Of a stretch of DNA of 62,350 nt, positions 7,628-17,191 are shown piece after piece (the stretch's first letter is position 1; every line of letters starts with the position of its first letter). The notes under the pieces were generated by a model. The model was not told the origin of the DNA. It ran no database searches and saw only the letters and a list, made by a program, of their open reading frames with translations. The DNA comes from an uncultured Actinomycetes bacterium (GTDB lineage: Bacteria > Actinomycetota > Actinomycetes > Nanopelagicales > Nanopelagicaceae). Location: contig CAILHY010000011.1 in the NCBI GenBank assembly GCA_903834145.1, forward strand, positions 1-62,350. Reading direction: 5' to 3'. Both the position numbers and the translations under genes were made by a program.

Positions 7628-8719
7628 CTATTGACCCGCCTTTGCTAATTCTCCATCGATACCAACCATTAAACGTTCTTGAATAATTTCATCGCCAATA
7701 CGAGAAATGATCTCGGAAAAGAAACCACGTACAACTAATCGGCGAGCCTCATGCATGGGTACTCCTCGAGACATCAAGTAGAAGAGTTGCTCGTCATCAA
7801 AGCGGCCTGTCGTGCTTGCGTGTCCAGCTCCTACGATCTCACCCGTTTCAATCTCTAGATTTGGAACCGAGTCGGCACGTGCTCCATCACTCAAAAGCAG
7901 ATTGCGATTAAGTTCGTAGGTATCAGTTCCCTCTGCAGCGGCGCGAATGAGAACGTCACCGATCCATACGGTATGGGCCTTATCTCCAGAAAGTGCGCCT
8001 TTATAGTTCACCCGTGATTTTGCTTTTGGAACTGCGTGATCTACGTGAATGCGATGTTCAAAGTGTTGTCCCTCTTTGGCAAAATAGACACCAAGAAGTT
8101 CGGCCGAAGCACCAGAGGCGACAAACTCTACTGTAGGCAAAATTCGAACAAGCGAACCACCTACCGTAACGGTTACCGATTCAAAGGTTGCATCACGATC
8201 GATAATTGCATGATGCCTTGCTGCGTAAATCGCCGGTGCATCCCATTCTTGAAGAGTGACAAACTTCAAGAATGAATGTGGAGCTAATACAATCTCAATA
8301 TCTTCTCCGAGTACAAGGTTGCCACTGTTTTCCACGATAACAACTGCACGGGAATTCTCCCCAACGGTAATCCGAACACGAGAAAGCTCGCTCTCTCCAG
8401 AACGTTCAATTACTCTGCGAAGGTGAATCGCGCGCTCAACTTCAATACCTGGGGAAATCTCGACATGGAAAACCGTTGCACACTCTGCTTGAGCACGCGA
8501 AACGATGACATCATCCGACTGAGATTCTGGTGCAAGTAGTTCACGAGACACTCGTGAAATTTTGACCCCCGCTTGTGCTGTTTCTGGTCCTGTCATTGAC
8601 TCGGCGTCAGAAATATCTACCGATCCATCATGAAGACCACCTAAGCGATTCAGGGGCGTAAATCTCCACGCCTCTTCGCGCCCAGAAGGTGTCAAATAAT
8701 TTGTGGCGAGAAGAGACAT
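7628..8719 (-). CDS. sufD: SufD, Fe-S scaffold subunit
   Basis: Partner of SufB in the SufB-SufC2-SufD assembly complex. The 363-aa protein has the beta-helix core shared with SufB and the C-terminal SufBD motif, with [23 protein letters not shown] near residues 290-320. It is shorter than SufB and diverges at the N-terminus, as usual. Its ATG overlaps the sufB stop in a TAATG junction, so the two subunits are coupled. Confidence 0.94.
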   Translation of the reverse strand: MSLLATNYLTPSGREEAWRFTPLNRLGGLHDGSVDISDAESMTGPETAQAGVKISRVSRELLAPESQSDDVIVSRAQAECATVFHVEISPGIEVERAIHLRRVIERSGESELSRVRITVGENSRAVVIVENSGNLVLGEDIEIVLAPHSFLKFVTLQEWDAPAIYAARHHAIIDRDATFESVTVTVGGSLVRILPTVEFVASGASAELLGVYFAKEGQHFEHRIHVDHAVPKAKSRVNYKGALSGDKAHTVWIGDVLIRAAAEGTDTYELNRNLLLSDGARADSVPNLEIETGEIVGAGHASTTGRFDDEQLFYLMSRGVPMHEARRLVVRGFFSEIISRIGDEIIQERLMVGIDGELAKAGQ

Positions 8720-10128
8720 TAACCAACCGCGCCTTCCATTTGGAGCTCGATAAGTCTGTTGAGTTCGAGGGCGTACTCCATTGGTAGTTCACGAGCGATA
8801 GGTTCGATGAAGCCACGAACAATCATTGCCATAGCCTCGTCCTCTTTAAGTCCGCGGGACATGAGGTAGAAAAGTTGATCGTCGCTGATCTTGGAAACCG
8901 TCGCCTCGTGTCCCATCGAAACGTCATCTTCTCTGATGTCCACATACGGGTACGTATCTGATCGTGAAATCGTGTCAACGAGCAAGGCATCACATTTGAC
9001 AGTGCTTTTCGAATGATGCGCGCCCTCTTGAATTTGGACCAAACCACGATAAGAAGTGCGTCCGCCACCGCGAGCTACCGATTTCGAAATAATCGTTGAA
9101 GAGGTATATGGAGCCGCATGAACCATTTTTGCACCAGCATCTTGATGTTGACCTTCACCTGCAAATGCGATGGAGAGAGTTTCACCTTTTGCATGCGGGC
9201 CCATTAAAAATACTGCGGGATATTTCATAGTTACCTTAGAGCCGATATTTCCATCAATCCATTCCATCGTTGCGCCTTCTGCGCATGTGGCTCGCTTGGT
9301 CACTAAGTTATAGACGTTATTTGACCAGTTTTGAATCGTTGTGTACCGGACGCGTGCACCCTTCTTGACAATGATTTCAACAACTGCCGAGTGCAAAGAA
9401 TCAGATTTGTAAATGGGAGCGGTGCATCCTTCAACATAATGAATGTAGGAATCTTCGTCTGCAATAATGAGCGTACGTTCAAACTGCCCCATATTTTCAG
9501 TATTGATGCGGAAGTATGCTTGCAAAGGAATATCTACATGGACTCCCTTGGGAACATAGATAAATGATCCGCCAGACCAAACTGAGGTATTGAGTGCGGC
9601 AAACTTATTGTCGCCCACTGGGATAACGGAGCCAAAATACTCCTTAAATAGTTCTGGGTGTTGCTTTAATCCAGAATCAGTATCAAGAAAGATCACGCCT
9701 TGTTTTTCAAGATCCTCGCGAATGGAGTGATAGACAACTTCGGATTCGTATTGAGCCGCGACCCCAGAGACGAGACGTTGCTTCTCTGCTTCGGGAATAC
9801 CAAGTCGATCATATGTATTTTTAATCTCTTCAGGAAGTTCTTCCCATGTAGTGGCTTGCTTCTCAGTTGATCGCACAAAATACTTAATGGTGTCGAAGAA
9901 GATTCCCGAGAGATCAGAACCCCATGTGGGCATTGGCTTCTTATCAAAAAGAGCCAAACCTTTAAGCCGTAGATCTAGCATCCATTGCGGTTCTGATTTC
10001 TTGGAGGAAATATCTCTCACGACTTCTTCGTTAAGTCCTCGTCGTGAATTCGCGCCCGCTTTATCGCTATCAGACCAGCCGTATTCGTAATTGCCCAAGC
10101 CCTCAAGCTCTGGATGCGCGATTGTCAT
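8719..10128 (-). CDS. sufB: SufB, Fe-S scaffold subunit
   Basis: Main scaffold on which the Fe-S cluster is built. The start chosen gives 469 aa beginning [12 protein letters not shown]; a frame 20 codons longer exists but runs back into sufR. The chosen ATG shares a base with the sufR stop (TAATG) and has GGAGGG just upstream. Recognisable blocks are [19 protein letters not shown], the long conserved core, and the C-terminal [21 protein letters not shown]. First structural gene of the suf operon, coupled to its regulator. Confidence 0.95.
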   Translation of the reverse strand: MTIAHPELEGLGNYEYGWSDSDKAGANSRRGLNEEVVRDISSKKSEPQWMLDLRLKGLALFDKKPMPTWGSDLSGIFFDTIKYFVRSTEKQATTWEELPEEIKNTYDRLGIPEAEKQRLVSGVAAQYESEVVYHSIREDLEKQGVIFLDTDSGLKQHPELFKEYFGSVIPVGDNKFAALNTSVWSGGSFIYVPKGVHVDIPLQAYFRINTENMGQFERTLIIADEDSYIHYVEGCTAPIYKSDSLHSAVVEIIVKKGARVRYTTIQNWSNNVYNLVTKRATCAEGATMEWIDGNIGSKVTMKYPAVFLMGPHAKGETLSIAFAGEGQHQDAGAKMVHAAPYTSSTIISKSVARGGGRTSYRGLVQIQEGAHHSKSTVKCDALLVDTISRSDTYPYVDIREDDVSMGHEATVSKISDDQLFYLMSRGLKEDEAMAMIVRGFIEPIARELPMEYALELNRLIELQMEGAVG

Positions 10129-10862
10129 TATTTCCCTCCGGTAGATGACATGAGTGAATGTGAAATTTTGGGAATGAAAGTTGTACATACTCCATCGCCA
10201 TGAGCGATAGTTGCTAAACGTTGAACGTGCGTACCCAGGAGACGGGAAAATGCTTCAGTTTCTGCCTCGCACAACTGTGGGAACTGGGCAGCCACATGCG
10301 CGATCGGGCAATGGTGTTGACATAACTCATCGCCATTTGCGCGATTCAAAACATCTGCTGCATATCCCTCATCGGTGAGGAATTGGGCAAGAGCGCCGAC
10401 TGGGGATCCCTCAGATGACGCGATTATCGGGGCAAGAGTTCGCTCGATCTCACCAGCACGAGCATGTGCGAAATCAACAAGTGCGGACTCACCTACGGAG
10501 GCGGCCAGGAACTTCAATGCAGAAACTGCTAAGTCGTCGTAGTCATGCTCAAATTTTTCTCGGCCGCCATCGGTCATGACGAAAACTTTGGAGGGGCGCC
10601 CCCTTCCGCGAATCAGGGCTGAATGAGGCTCCCGCGCCTCTAGAACGCCTTCCTCCACCAAAGAGTCCAGGTGTCGGCGAATGCCAGCAGGCGTCAAACC
10701 CAGGCTCTGGGCCAATTCAACCGCTGTGCGAGGGCCTTTTTCCAGAATTGAGCGTGCCACCAAGTCGCGTGTACGTGGATCTTCGCTCTTTTTCACAACA
10801 GAAGTGTGTCGTAATTCCCCCAAAAGCGCCAATTCAAAGTTGTGGGAGGTGCCACTTCTCAT
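10128..10862 (-). CDS. sufR: SufR-type transcriptional regulator
   Basis: Probable Fe-S-sensing repressor of the suf operon. The 244-aa protein has an N-terminal winged helix-turn-helix (about 35-80, recognition region near [15 protein letters not shown]) and a C-terminal cysteine set C181-x3-C185-x12-C198-x27-C226 that can hold a cluster. It is the first gene of the suf run and its stop overlaps the sufB start, so it is likely autoregulated. It is divergent from ctaA across 51 bp, so an operator there could affect both. The ATG used has no obvious ribosome binding site; a GTG 22 codons in is an alternative. Confidence 0.9.
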   Translation of the reverse strand: MRSGTSHNFELALLGELRHTSVVKKSEDPRTRDLVARSILEKGPRTAVELAQSLGLTPAGIRRHLDSLVEEGVLEAREPHSALIRGRGRPSKVFVMTDGGREKFEHDYDDLAVSALKFLAASVGESALVDFAHARAGEIERTLAPIIASSEGSPVGALAQFLTDEGYAADVLNRANGDELCQHHCPIAHVAAQFPQLCEAETEAFSRLLGTHVQRLATIAHGDGVCTTFIPKISHSLMSSTGGK

Positions 10863-10900
10863 CCCTACCTACTTTCCCGTCTTTCGCGCACCTCACCTCC

Positions 10901-10906
10901 TAGGCT
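10901..10906 (+). promoter_or_regulatory. -10 box (TAGGCT) of ctaA, leaderless type
   Basis: TAGGCT is followed by 7 nt and the ctaA ATG, the same TANNNT-N6/7-start layout seen at fabG, uvrB, coaE, polA, pyk and others. It lies in the 51-bp gap shared with sufR. Confidence 0.6.
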
Positions 10907-10913
10907 ACGCACC

Positions 10914-11771
10914 ATGATACGTAGTCGACTTGAGCGCGCCCTGAGCCCCTTGTTGGGTTTCCTTCTCTTCTTACAGGCAGGGATCGTCGTTACTGGTGGC
11001 GCGGTTCGACTCACGGGTTCGGGATTGGGTTGCCCAACTTGGCCCGAATGTACGCATGGATCAATAACCCCTGTTCCTCATCAAGCTCAAGGTGTTTTCC
11101 ATTCCTGGGTTGAGTTTGGAAATCGACTCCTCACATTTTTACTGATTGCGGCATCAGTTGCGGTCTTGGTTGCTGTCATCAAACTTAAAAGAAAAGATAT
11201 TAAGAAATTGGCGATTTGGCAGTTGCTCGGAATTATCGCGCAGATACCACTTGGTGGAATTACTGTACTTACGCATCTCAACCCCATTCCAGTTGCCGCA
11301 CATTTCCTACTCTCCATCGCTCTCATCGCTGCAGGCACCTCCCTTTTCGAACGAAGAAATATCTTGTCCGTGGTCGGGCATAAAAAGAAATCCGTTCTTG
11401 CACGGATACATACAATTCTTACCGGCACTGTAATTGTTGTAGGAACTATTGTTACAGGCAGCGGGCCCAATGCTGGAGATATCTCAGCTCCACGATTTAA
11501 TATCAAAATTGATACCGTGGCATGGATCCACGCAGGTTTCGTGATCTCACTTCTTTTGCTTACAGCAATACTCTTTACTCAATCGACTTCTAACGCATTG
11601 CTGAAAAAGAGAATCATTATTTTTGTCATTGCCTCACTGGCTCAAGGATCTATTGGATTTCTCCAGTACTACCAAGGTCTACCTGAGTTGCTTGTTGCCA
11701 TGCACTTGCTCGGCGTCACACTCGTGTGGATCAGCGCTTGGCGAATCCACCTAGCCGCAAAGATCGGATGA
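10914..11771 (+). CDS. ctaA: heme A synthase (CtaA/COX15)
   Basis: Membrane enzyme that oxidises heme O to heme A for aa3-type cytochrome oxidase. The 285-aa protein has about eight hydrophobic helices in two similar halves. Heme-ligand histidine candidates are in VFHSWVEFGNR, LTHLNPIPVAAHF, WIHAGF and AMHLLGV. The N-terminal G-A-V-R-L-T-G-S-G-L-G-C-P-x-W-P-x-C block is diagnostic. A frame 24 codons longer would run into sufR; the ATG chosen follows a leaderless -10 box. The stop overlaps the tkt start (ATGA). Heme O synthase ctaB, often a neighbour in Actinobacteria, is not beside it. Confidence 0.93.
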   Translation: MIRSRLERALSPLLGFLLFLQAGIVVTGGAVRLTGSGLGCPTWPECTHGSITPVPHQAQGVFHSWVEFGNRLLTFLLIAASVAVLVAVIKLKRKDIKKLAIWQLLGIIAQIPLGGITVLTHLNPIPVAAHFLLSIALIAAGTSLFERRNILSVVGHKKKSVLARIHTILTGTVIVVGTIVTGSGPNAGDISAPRFNIKIDTVAWIHAGFVISLLLLTAILFTQSTSNALLKKRIIIFVIASLAQGSIGFLQYYQGLPELLVAMHLLGVTLVWISAWRIHLAAKIG

Positions 11772-13831
11772 AAATGACTACTCCACCACTTAGTGCTTGG
11801 CTCGAGATCGATGACCGCGCGGTAACTTACGCGCGAGCCCTGGCTATGGATGCGGTTCAAAAAGTTGGCAACGGCCATCCTGGAACAGCCATGGCACTTG
11901 CGCCCGTTGCTTACACTCTTTTTCAGCGTCACTTAGTTCATGATCCTTCGGATCCACAATGGCTTGGTCGAGATCGCTTCATACTTTCCTGCGGACACTC
12001 ATCACTTACTCTCTACACGCAACTATTTTTTAGCGGCTACGGCGTTGAGATCTCTGACTTAAAGGAATTCAGAACCTGGGGCGCGCTCACACCTGGCCAT
12101 CCAGAATATGGTCACACGGCAGGGGTAGAAACAACTACAGGACCTTTGGGTGCTGGTGTTGCAAACGGCGTTGGCATGGCAATGGCAGCCCGTTATGAAA
12201 AAGGGCTTCTCGATCCGGATGCTCCATTGGGTGAAAGTATTTTCGACCATCGTATTTGGGTGATTTGCTCTGACGGAGACCTTCAGGAAGGAGTCAGTGC
12301 TGAAGCTTCCTCGCTAGCCGGTACACAAGAACTTGGACTTCTCAACCTAATTTATGACGACAACCGAATCTCCATTGAAGGAGACACGCATGTTGCTTTC
12401 ACAGAAGATGTCTCTGCGAGATACCGCGCGTACGGATGGGAAGTTATTGAAGTTGCTGCAAAAGCCGATGGAAATGTAGATCGCGAAGCTCTCGAGAAGG
12501 CAATGATTTGCGCACACGAGCAAATACTTAAACCCACCTTAATCAGACTCAAGACGGTCATTGCCTGGCCAGCTCCATCGGCACAAGGAACATCTAAATC
12601 ACACGGATCCGCTCTAGGGGCAGCTGAAATTGCAGCGACGAAGAAAGTGATGGGCCTTAACCCTGACGAAGATTTCGCGATGCCTGATGATGTTCTGGCC
12701 CATGTTCGCGCTGTGAAAACACGTGGATCCGAAGTTCGAAAAGAATGGGATCTCAAATTTTCAGAGTGGCAAAGCGCCTACCCGGAAAGAGCCGCACTTC
12801 TGGCTCGCTTGCGGCAACGCGCTCTCCCACTTGGCTGGGAATCCGCTATTCCCGAGTTTGCCCCAGGTAAAGAAGTATCCACACGTAAAGCATCTGGGGA
12901 TGTCATCCAAAAGATTTCTGAAATCCTTCCTGAGTTTTGGGGCGGCTCGGCCGATCTAGCAGAAAGCAATAACACCACCATCGAAGGTGGAAACTCTTTC
13001 TTGCCCGCATCGAGTTCTATGAAGAACGCATCTCCTTACGGGCGCATCGTTCACTTTGGTATTCGTGAACATGCGATGGGCTCGATCCTCAACGGTATTA
13101 CTCTTCATGGTTTGACGCGCACTTTTGCAGGAACTTTCTTAGTCTTTAGTGACTACATGCGACCATCTGCTCGTCTTGCATCCCTCATGAAACTCGGTGT
13201 GACGTTCGTATGGAGCCATGATTCCATCGGACTTGGCGAGGATGGCCCAACGCATCAACCTGTAGAACATATTGCAGCCCTCCGTGCAATTCCTGGGCTG
13301 GCTGTTATACGTCCAGCAGATGCCAATGAAGTCGCACAAAGTTGGAAGGAGATTCTTCGACGTGATGAACCTTGCGCACTTTTGCTCTCTCGTCAAAATC
13401 TTCCAGTTTTCGATCGCTCCGACTTTTCATCAGCCGCAGGAGTTGCCCAAGGTGCTTACATACTGAAAGAAGCAAGTAAGAATCCCCAAGCAATTCTCAT
13501 AGCAACGGGTTCTGAGGTATCACTCGCAGTTGCCGCGCAAAGCGCATTGGAGGCCGAAGGAATTCCTACTCGCGTAGTTAGCGCCCCATGTCTTGAATGG
13601 TTTGCAGTCCAATCAGCGGAGTACCGTGAAAGCGTCATTCCCTCTGCGGTGCCAACGCGCATCAGCATTGAAGCCGGAATTGCTATGGGGTGGAGAGAGT
13701 TAGTTGGAGATCACGGCGCTTCGATATCCCTCGAGCATTTCGGTGCTTCAGCTTCTGCCTCCGTTCTCTTCAAGGAGTTCGGATTTACCCCCGAAGCAGT
13801 CCTTTCTCTTGTGAAAACTCGTCTGGCATGA
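11768..13831 (+). CDS. tkt: transketolase
   Basis: Thiamine-diphosphate enzyme that moves two-carbon units in the non-oxidative pentose phosphate pathway. The start at 11768 gives 687 aa and overlaps the ctaA stop by 4 bp; an ATG two codons on is equally possible. Visible signatures are GNGHPGTAMALAP near the N-terminus, the cofactor motif D-G-D-L-Q-E-G-V-S...D-D-N-R-I-S in the first domain, and the pyrimidine domain with GIREHAMG and GEDGPTHQPVEH. Followed by tal with another 4-bp overlap, so ctaA-tkt-tal-pgi form one coupled unit. Confidence 0.95.
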   Translation: MKMTTPPLSAWLEIDDRAVTYARALAMDAVQKVGNGHPGTAMALAPVAYTLFQRHLVHDPSDPQWLGRDRFILSCGHSSLTLYTQLFFSGYGVEISDLKEFRTWGALTPGHPEYGHTAGVETTTGPLGAGVANGVGMAMAARYEKGLLDPDAPLGESIFDHRIWVICSDGDLQEGVSAEASSLAGTQELGLLNLIYDDNRISIEGDTHVAFTEDVSARYRAYGWEVIEVAAKADGNVDREALEKAMICAHEQILKPTLIRLKTVIAWPAPSAQGTSKSHGSALGAAEIAATKKVMGLNPDEDFAMPDDVLAHVRAVKTRGSEVRKEWDLKFSEWQSAYPERAALLARLRQRALPLGWESAIPEFAPGKEVSTRKASGDVIQKISEILPEFWGGSADLAESNNTTIEGGNSFLPASSSMKNASPYGRIVHFGIREHAMGSILNGITLHGLTRTFAGTFLVFSDYMRPSARLASLMKLGVTFVWSHDSIGLGEDGPTHQPVEHIAALRAIPGLAVIRPADANEVAQSWKEILRRDEPCALLLSRQNLPVFDRSDFSSAAGVAQGAYILKEASKNPQAILIATGSEVSLAVAAQSALEAEGIPTRVVSAPCLEWFAVQSAEYRESVIPSAVPTRISIEAGIAMGWRELVGDHGASISLEHFGASASASVLFKEFGFTPEAVLSLVKTRLA

Positions 13832-14919
13832 TCGATATCTCCAAAGGCGGCACATCGATTTGGTTGGATGATCTCTCTCGAAGCAAGATAACCGGGACTG
13901 ACTCTCATTCACTCCCGCATCGAATTTCAGCCAATCATGTTGTCGGAGTAACAACAAATCCAAGTATCTTCAATACCGCAATTTCGCAAGGAAGTGAGTA
14001 TGCCTCGGATATTGCAACGATGCGTGGCACTTCTGCCGAAGAAATTGTCACAAGACTTACTACCGACGATGTTCGAAATGCCTGCGACCTATTCTTGCCG
14101 ATCTATGAAAATAGCTCTGGCGTCGATGGTCGTGTCAGCATAGAAGTAGATCCGCGATCGGCACATGACACGAACGCGACGATCTCTGAAGGACTCCACT
14201 TGTGGAAGCTTGTTGACCGACCAAACCTCATGATCAAGGTCCCGGCAACCCTTGAAGGCTTACCAGCAGTCACAGCGCTCATCGCTGCCGGTGTGAGCGT
14301 TAACGTCACTCTCATCTTCTCTGCAGCCCGATACTCACTTGTTGCCGATGCTTTTATGGCTGGACTCGAATCTCGCGTTTGCGCGCAAGCTGATATTTCG
14401 CGAGTCACCTCTGTTGCCTCTGTATTTGTCAGCAGAATTGATAGCGCCATCGACACTCTCTTGAAGAAGCAGGGCTCCGAAATCGCTATGTCGATGCTCG
14501 GGAGAGCTGCGATAGCAAACGCAGCTCTTGCCTACGAAGTCTATGAAAGCAAAATCGCCTCACAACGATGGAAATCTCTCGCTGATGCCGGCGGGGAAAT
14601 GCAAAGACTCTTGTGGGCCTCCACGGGAGTGAAAGATCCCGCATATCTAGATACTCGATACGTGGTGGAACTTGTTGCACCGAATACTGTGAACACGATG
14701 CCTCAAGCAACTCTTGACGCTCTCGTAGATCACGGAATCGAACATGACGTGACTCTCGCTACGCGGTACACCGAGGCCGCTTCAGTTGTCTCGACCCTGT
14801 CAAATCTCGGTATCTCGCTAGAGAAGATAACCGACGAGCTCGAAATCGATGGAGTTATGAAATTCGAGCAGGCGTGGATTGAACTTTTAAAAAACGTTGA
14901 AAAGGCGGCAAGCAATTGA
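13828..14919 (+). CDS. tal: transaldolase
   Basis: Moves a three-carbon unit between sugar phosphates, working with transketolase. The 363-aa protein shows WLDDLSR, GVTTNPSIF and the Schiff-base lysine in LMIKVPAT, the order found in the longer actinobacterial TalB group. The ATG overlaps the tkt stop by 4 bp; a longer frame reading back into tkt was rejected. The stop overlaps the TTG of pgi. An A-AAA-AAC run in frame near the end was examined as a frameshift signal and rejected. Confidence 0.94.
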   Translation: MIDISKGGTSIWLDDLSRSKITGTDSHSLPHRISANHVVGVTTNPSIFNTAISQGSEYASDIATMRGTSAEEIVTRLTTDDVRNACDLFLPIYENSSGVDGRVSIEVDPRSAHDTNATISEGLHLWKLVDRPNLMIKVPATLEGLPAVTALIAAGVSVNVTLIFSAARYSLVADAFMAGLESRVCAQADISRVTSVASVFVSRIDSAIDTLLKKQGSEIAMSMLGRAAIANAALAYEVYESKIASQRWKSLADAGGEMQRLLWASTGVKDPAYLDTRYVVELVAPNTVNTMPQATLDALVDHGIEHDVTLATRYTEAASVVSTLSNLGISLEKITDELEIDGVMKFEQAWIELLKNVEKAASN

Positions 14920-16454
14920 TTTCAATTCATGGCGATGCCCTTTCTAAAGTTGACTACATAGATCCTCGATATCAGGAACTCGTTGCGGCAAATGAACGGC
15001 TCGCGCTCAAGGATGCGACGCTCTGGGGCCAAGAGGCGGCGACCGAGGCAGGAATTCGACTCAACTGGATTGACCTTCCGTCGCAGTCACGCGAACTGTT
15101 GCCAGAACTTGATGCGCTCAGCGCCAAGTTTCGCCATTGCACGCGAGTCATCTTATGCGGAATGGGTGGTTCATCTTTAGGACCAGAAGTCATCGCTGCA
15201 ACCTATAAACGTGATCTTTTTGTACTCGACAGCACTGATCCGACTTATATTTCCCATGCGCTCCAAGGCGACTTCGCTAAGACTGTTGTGATCGTGAGTT
15301 CTAAATCTGGTGGAACTATTGAGACCGCTTCACAGCGTGCACTCTTTGAAGCCCACTTCTTATCTTTGGGCATTTCTCCGCAAGAACAGATGGTCATCGT
15401 GACCGATCCAGGATCTCCGTTGGATGTCGATGCACGTGCTCGAGGATTCATTGTCATTAATGCTGATCCGAAAGTAGGGGGACGCTTTAGCGCTCTGAGT
15501 GCATTCGGATTGGTTCCAGCAGCTCTTATCGGTGTCGATGTTTCACTTTTACTAGATAGCGCTCAAGAGTGCATAGAACAACTTATTGCACCGCGCTCCC
15601 CTGCAATTGCGGCTTCGTTCTTAATTGCACATTACGCAGATCAGTACCTCACATTTAACGACTCCCATTCGACCATGCCAGGTCTTTCAGATTGGATCGA
15701 GCAACTTATTGCCGAATCTACGGGGAAGAATAATATTGGTCGTCTGCCTGTAGTAATTGAAGAGTCCGGCGCTATAACAAGTGGGCAGGCAATGCATATT
15801 GCATTCGCTGGTAGAGCCGATCTAGTTGTAGAAGGCGATCTTGGTGCGCAATTTATTTTTTGGGAATGGACTACAGCACTTCTTGGAGTAGCACTAGGAG
15901 TGGACCCTTTCAATCAACCCAATGTGACAGAAGCAAAGAATCAAACGTCAATTCTTTTGCAGGAGTGGTCTGGCGTGGTCCCTCAAACTCAACCTGTCTC
16001 CCAAGAAGGCGTTGTGGAAATATTTGCCAACGCCCAATCTGTCATCGAAGCACTGACGAACGTGGTCGATGGCGTGAGCGCTGATGGATACATCGCCGTG
16101 ATGGCTTACTTGGATCGAAATGATGATGCTGAGATTGCTCAGCTTCGTCGCGTCCTCGCTGAGAAGAGCGGACGTCCCGTAACTTTCGGATGGGGTCCAC
16201 GCTTCTTGCATTCAACAGGTCAATTCCACAAAGGCGGTCAACAGAATGGAATTTTCTTACAAATTACAGGCGAGAGCCAAGAGGATGTTCTGGTTCCAGG
16301 CAAGGAGTTTTCATTTCACACTCTCATCATGGCTCAAGCTTTAGGTGATGCACGAGCTTTAGAGTCTCGTGGGTTTACCGTCGTGAGATTGCACATTCAA
16401 AGCCGAGAGGATGGCGTTGCGCAGATCCTTGATGCAGCTCGATCAATAATTTAA
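14916..16454 (+). CDS. pgi: glucose-6-phosphate isomerase, actinobacterial tal-linked type
   Basis: Interconverts glucose-6-phosphate and fructose-6-phosphate. The 512-aa protein contains the sugar-phosphate motif SSKSGGTIET, ESTGKNNIGRLP, and the C-terminal HKGGQQNG block. This divergent type is, as I recall, found fused to transaldolase in some bacteria; here the two are separate genes overlapping by 4 bp (TTGA), with pgi in the -1 frame. TTG is the only start that fits the junction. zwf, opcA and pgl, which often follow in Actinobacteria, are absent; rbpA follows convergently after 16 bp. Confidence 0.88.
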   Translation: MISIHGDALSKVDYIDPRYQELVAANERLALKDATLWGQEAATEAGIRLNWIDLPSQSRELLPELDALSAKFRHCTRVILCGMGGSSLGPEVIAATYKRDLFVLDSTDPTYISHALQGDFAKTVVIVSSKSGGTIETASQRALFEAHFLSLGISPQEQMVIVTDPGSPLDVDARARGFIVINADPKVGGRFSALSAFGLVPAALIGVDVSLLLDSAQECIEQLIAPRSPAIAASFLIAHYADQYLTFNDSHSTMPGLSDWIEQLIAESTGKNNIGRLPVVIEESGAITSGQAMHIAFAGRADLVVEGDLGAQFIFWEWTTALLGVALGVDPFNQPNVTEAKNQTSILLQEWSGVVPQTQPVSQEGVVEIFANAQSVIEALTNVVDGVSADGYIAVMAYLDRNDDAEIAQLRRVLAEKSGRPVTFGWGPRFLHSTGQFHKGGQQNGIFLQITGESQEDVLVPGKEFSFHTLIMAQALGDARALESRGFTVVRLHIQSREDGVAQILDAARSII

Positions 16455-16470
16455 AGAAATGTAAGAAGAA

Positions 16471-16815
16471 CTACTCGTCATCTCCGCGAAGCTTTGCGAG
16501 GGCGTCTTCTAGAATTTGAAAACCTTCTGCATCGCTGCGGCGCTCTTTAACATATGCCAAGTGAGTTTTATATGGCTCATTCTTGATAGGGCTTGGCGGG
16601 TTAGCTTTATCGCGACCGGCAGGGTATCCGCAACGCGGGCAATCCCACTCGTCAGGAATAACTACCGTTCCGTCCTCCGCAAAAGAAGGAGTTGTCTCAT
16701 GCCCGTTGGAGCACCAATAGGAAACCTGAAAACGACCGATGGACTCTCCGCGCTCGGCCTCGCCCATTGGACCAGCACCGACACGACTTCCGCGAATTGC
16801 ACTTCCACCAGCCAT
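16471..16815 (-). CDS. rbpA: RNA polymerase-binding protein RbpA
   Basis: Actinobacterial transcription factor that binds RNA polymerase and the principal sigma factor and stabilises the open complex. The 114-aa protein has a flexible N-terminus with G-S-A-I-R-G-S-R-V-G, a zinc-binding-like core with cysteines in YWCSNGH and WDCPRCGYPAG, and a basic linker/sigma-interaction end (KTHLAYVKERRS). Downstream of secG on the same strand, convergent with pgi. AGGA lies about 5 nt before the ATG, and a TATATT box at about -22 is a possible promoter. Confidence 0.95.
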   Translation of the reverse strand: MAGGSAIRGSRVGAGPMGEAERGESIGRFQVSYWCSNGHETTPSFAEDGTVVIPDEWDCPRCGYPAGRDKANPPSPIKNEPYKTHLAYVKERRSDAEGFQILEDALAKLRGDDE

Positions 16816-16849
16816 TTATTCCTGCTTCCCTGTGCCTAATATAAAAATG

Positions 16850-16886
16850 TTCTTTTTTCTTTTTTCTCTATCTTTTCTATCTTTTC
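16850..16886. other. homopurine/homopyrimidine tract between secG and rbpA
   Basis: The plus strand holds an almost pure C/T run (TTCTTTTTTCTTTTTTCTC followed by two ATCTTTTCT-like units). On the coding strand this is a purine run of about 37 nt between the secG stop and rbpA. No hairpin terminator is evident. It could affect DNA structure or supply a purine-rich leader for rbpA; its role is unknown. Confidence 0.6.
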
Positions 16887-16905
16887 AAGAAGAAAGCCTC
16901 TGTAT

Positions 16906-17133
16906 TTACTTGAGAACCAAACTCAAAGCTACAACACCGGCAAACCAGAGGCCGCCCACAACGATCGTAATGCGATCCAAGTTGCGCTCGACTACTGAGG
17001 ATCCCCCGTAGTTGGAGGAGATACCGCCGCCAAATAGGTCGGAGAGTCCGCTGCCTTTGCCTTTATGAAGCAGGACAAGCATGATCATCAAGACGCTTGT
17101 AATGACCAACAAGATCGATAGACCCAGCTTCAT
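16906..17133 (-). CDS. secG: SecG, protein translocase subunit
   Basis: Small subunit of the SecYEG channel. The 75-aa protein has two membrane segments (about 1-21 and 52-73) joined by a Gly/Ser-rich loop with KGKGSGLSDLFGGG, the standard SecG layout. The ATG has a good AGGAG ribosome binding site, 6 nt away. It follows tpiA by 58 bp, a conserved order in Actinobacteria. The 90 bp to rbpA hold a homopurine tract on the coding strand. Confidence 0.93.
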   Translation of the reverse strand: MKLGLSILLVITSVLMIMLVLLHKGKGSGLSDLFGGGISSNYGGSSVVERNLDRITIVVGGLWFAGVVALSLVLK

Positions 17134-17191
17134 GACTTACTCCTAAAATTCTTTGAAGGGCGATCCAGACAAGGGCAAAGGATACTGTAGA

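Noticed and set aside
10129-10188. 20-codon N-terminal extension of sufB
   Set aside because: It lies within sufR; the internal ATG has GGAGGG and a TAATG overlap.
10842-10913. 24-codon extension of ctaA
   Set aside because: It overlaps the sufR start and its promoter; the internal ATG follows a -10 box.
14889-14900. A-AAA-AAC slippery heptamer in frame near the tal end, with pgi in the -1 frame
   Set aside because: A -1 shift meets TGA at 14898 at once, so it cannot give a tal-pgi fusion; chance A-run most likely.
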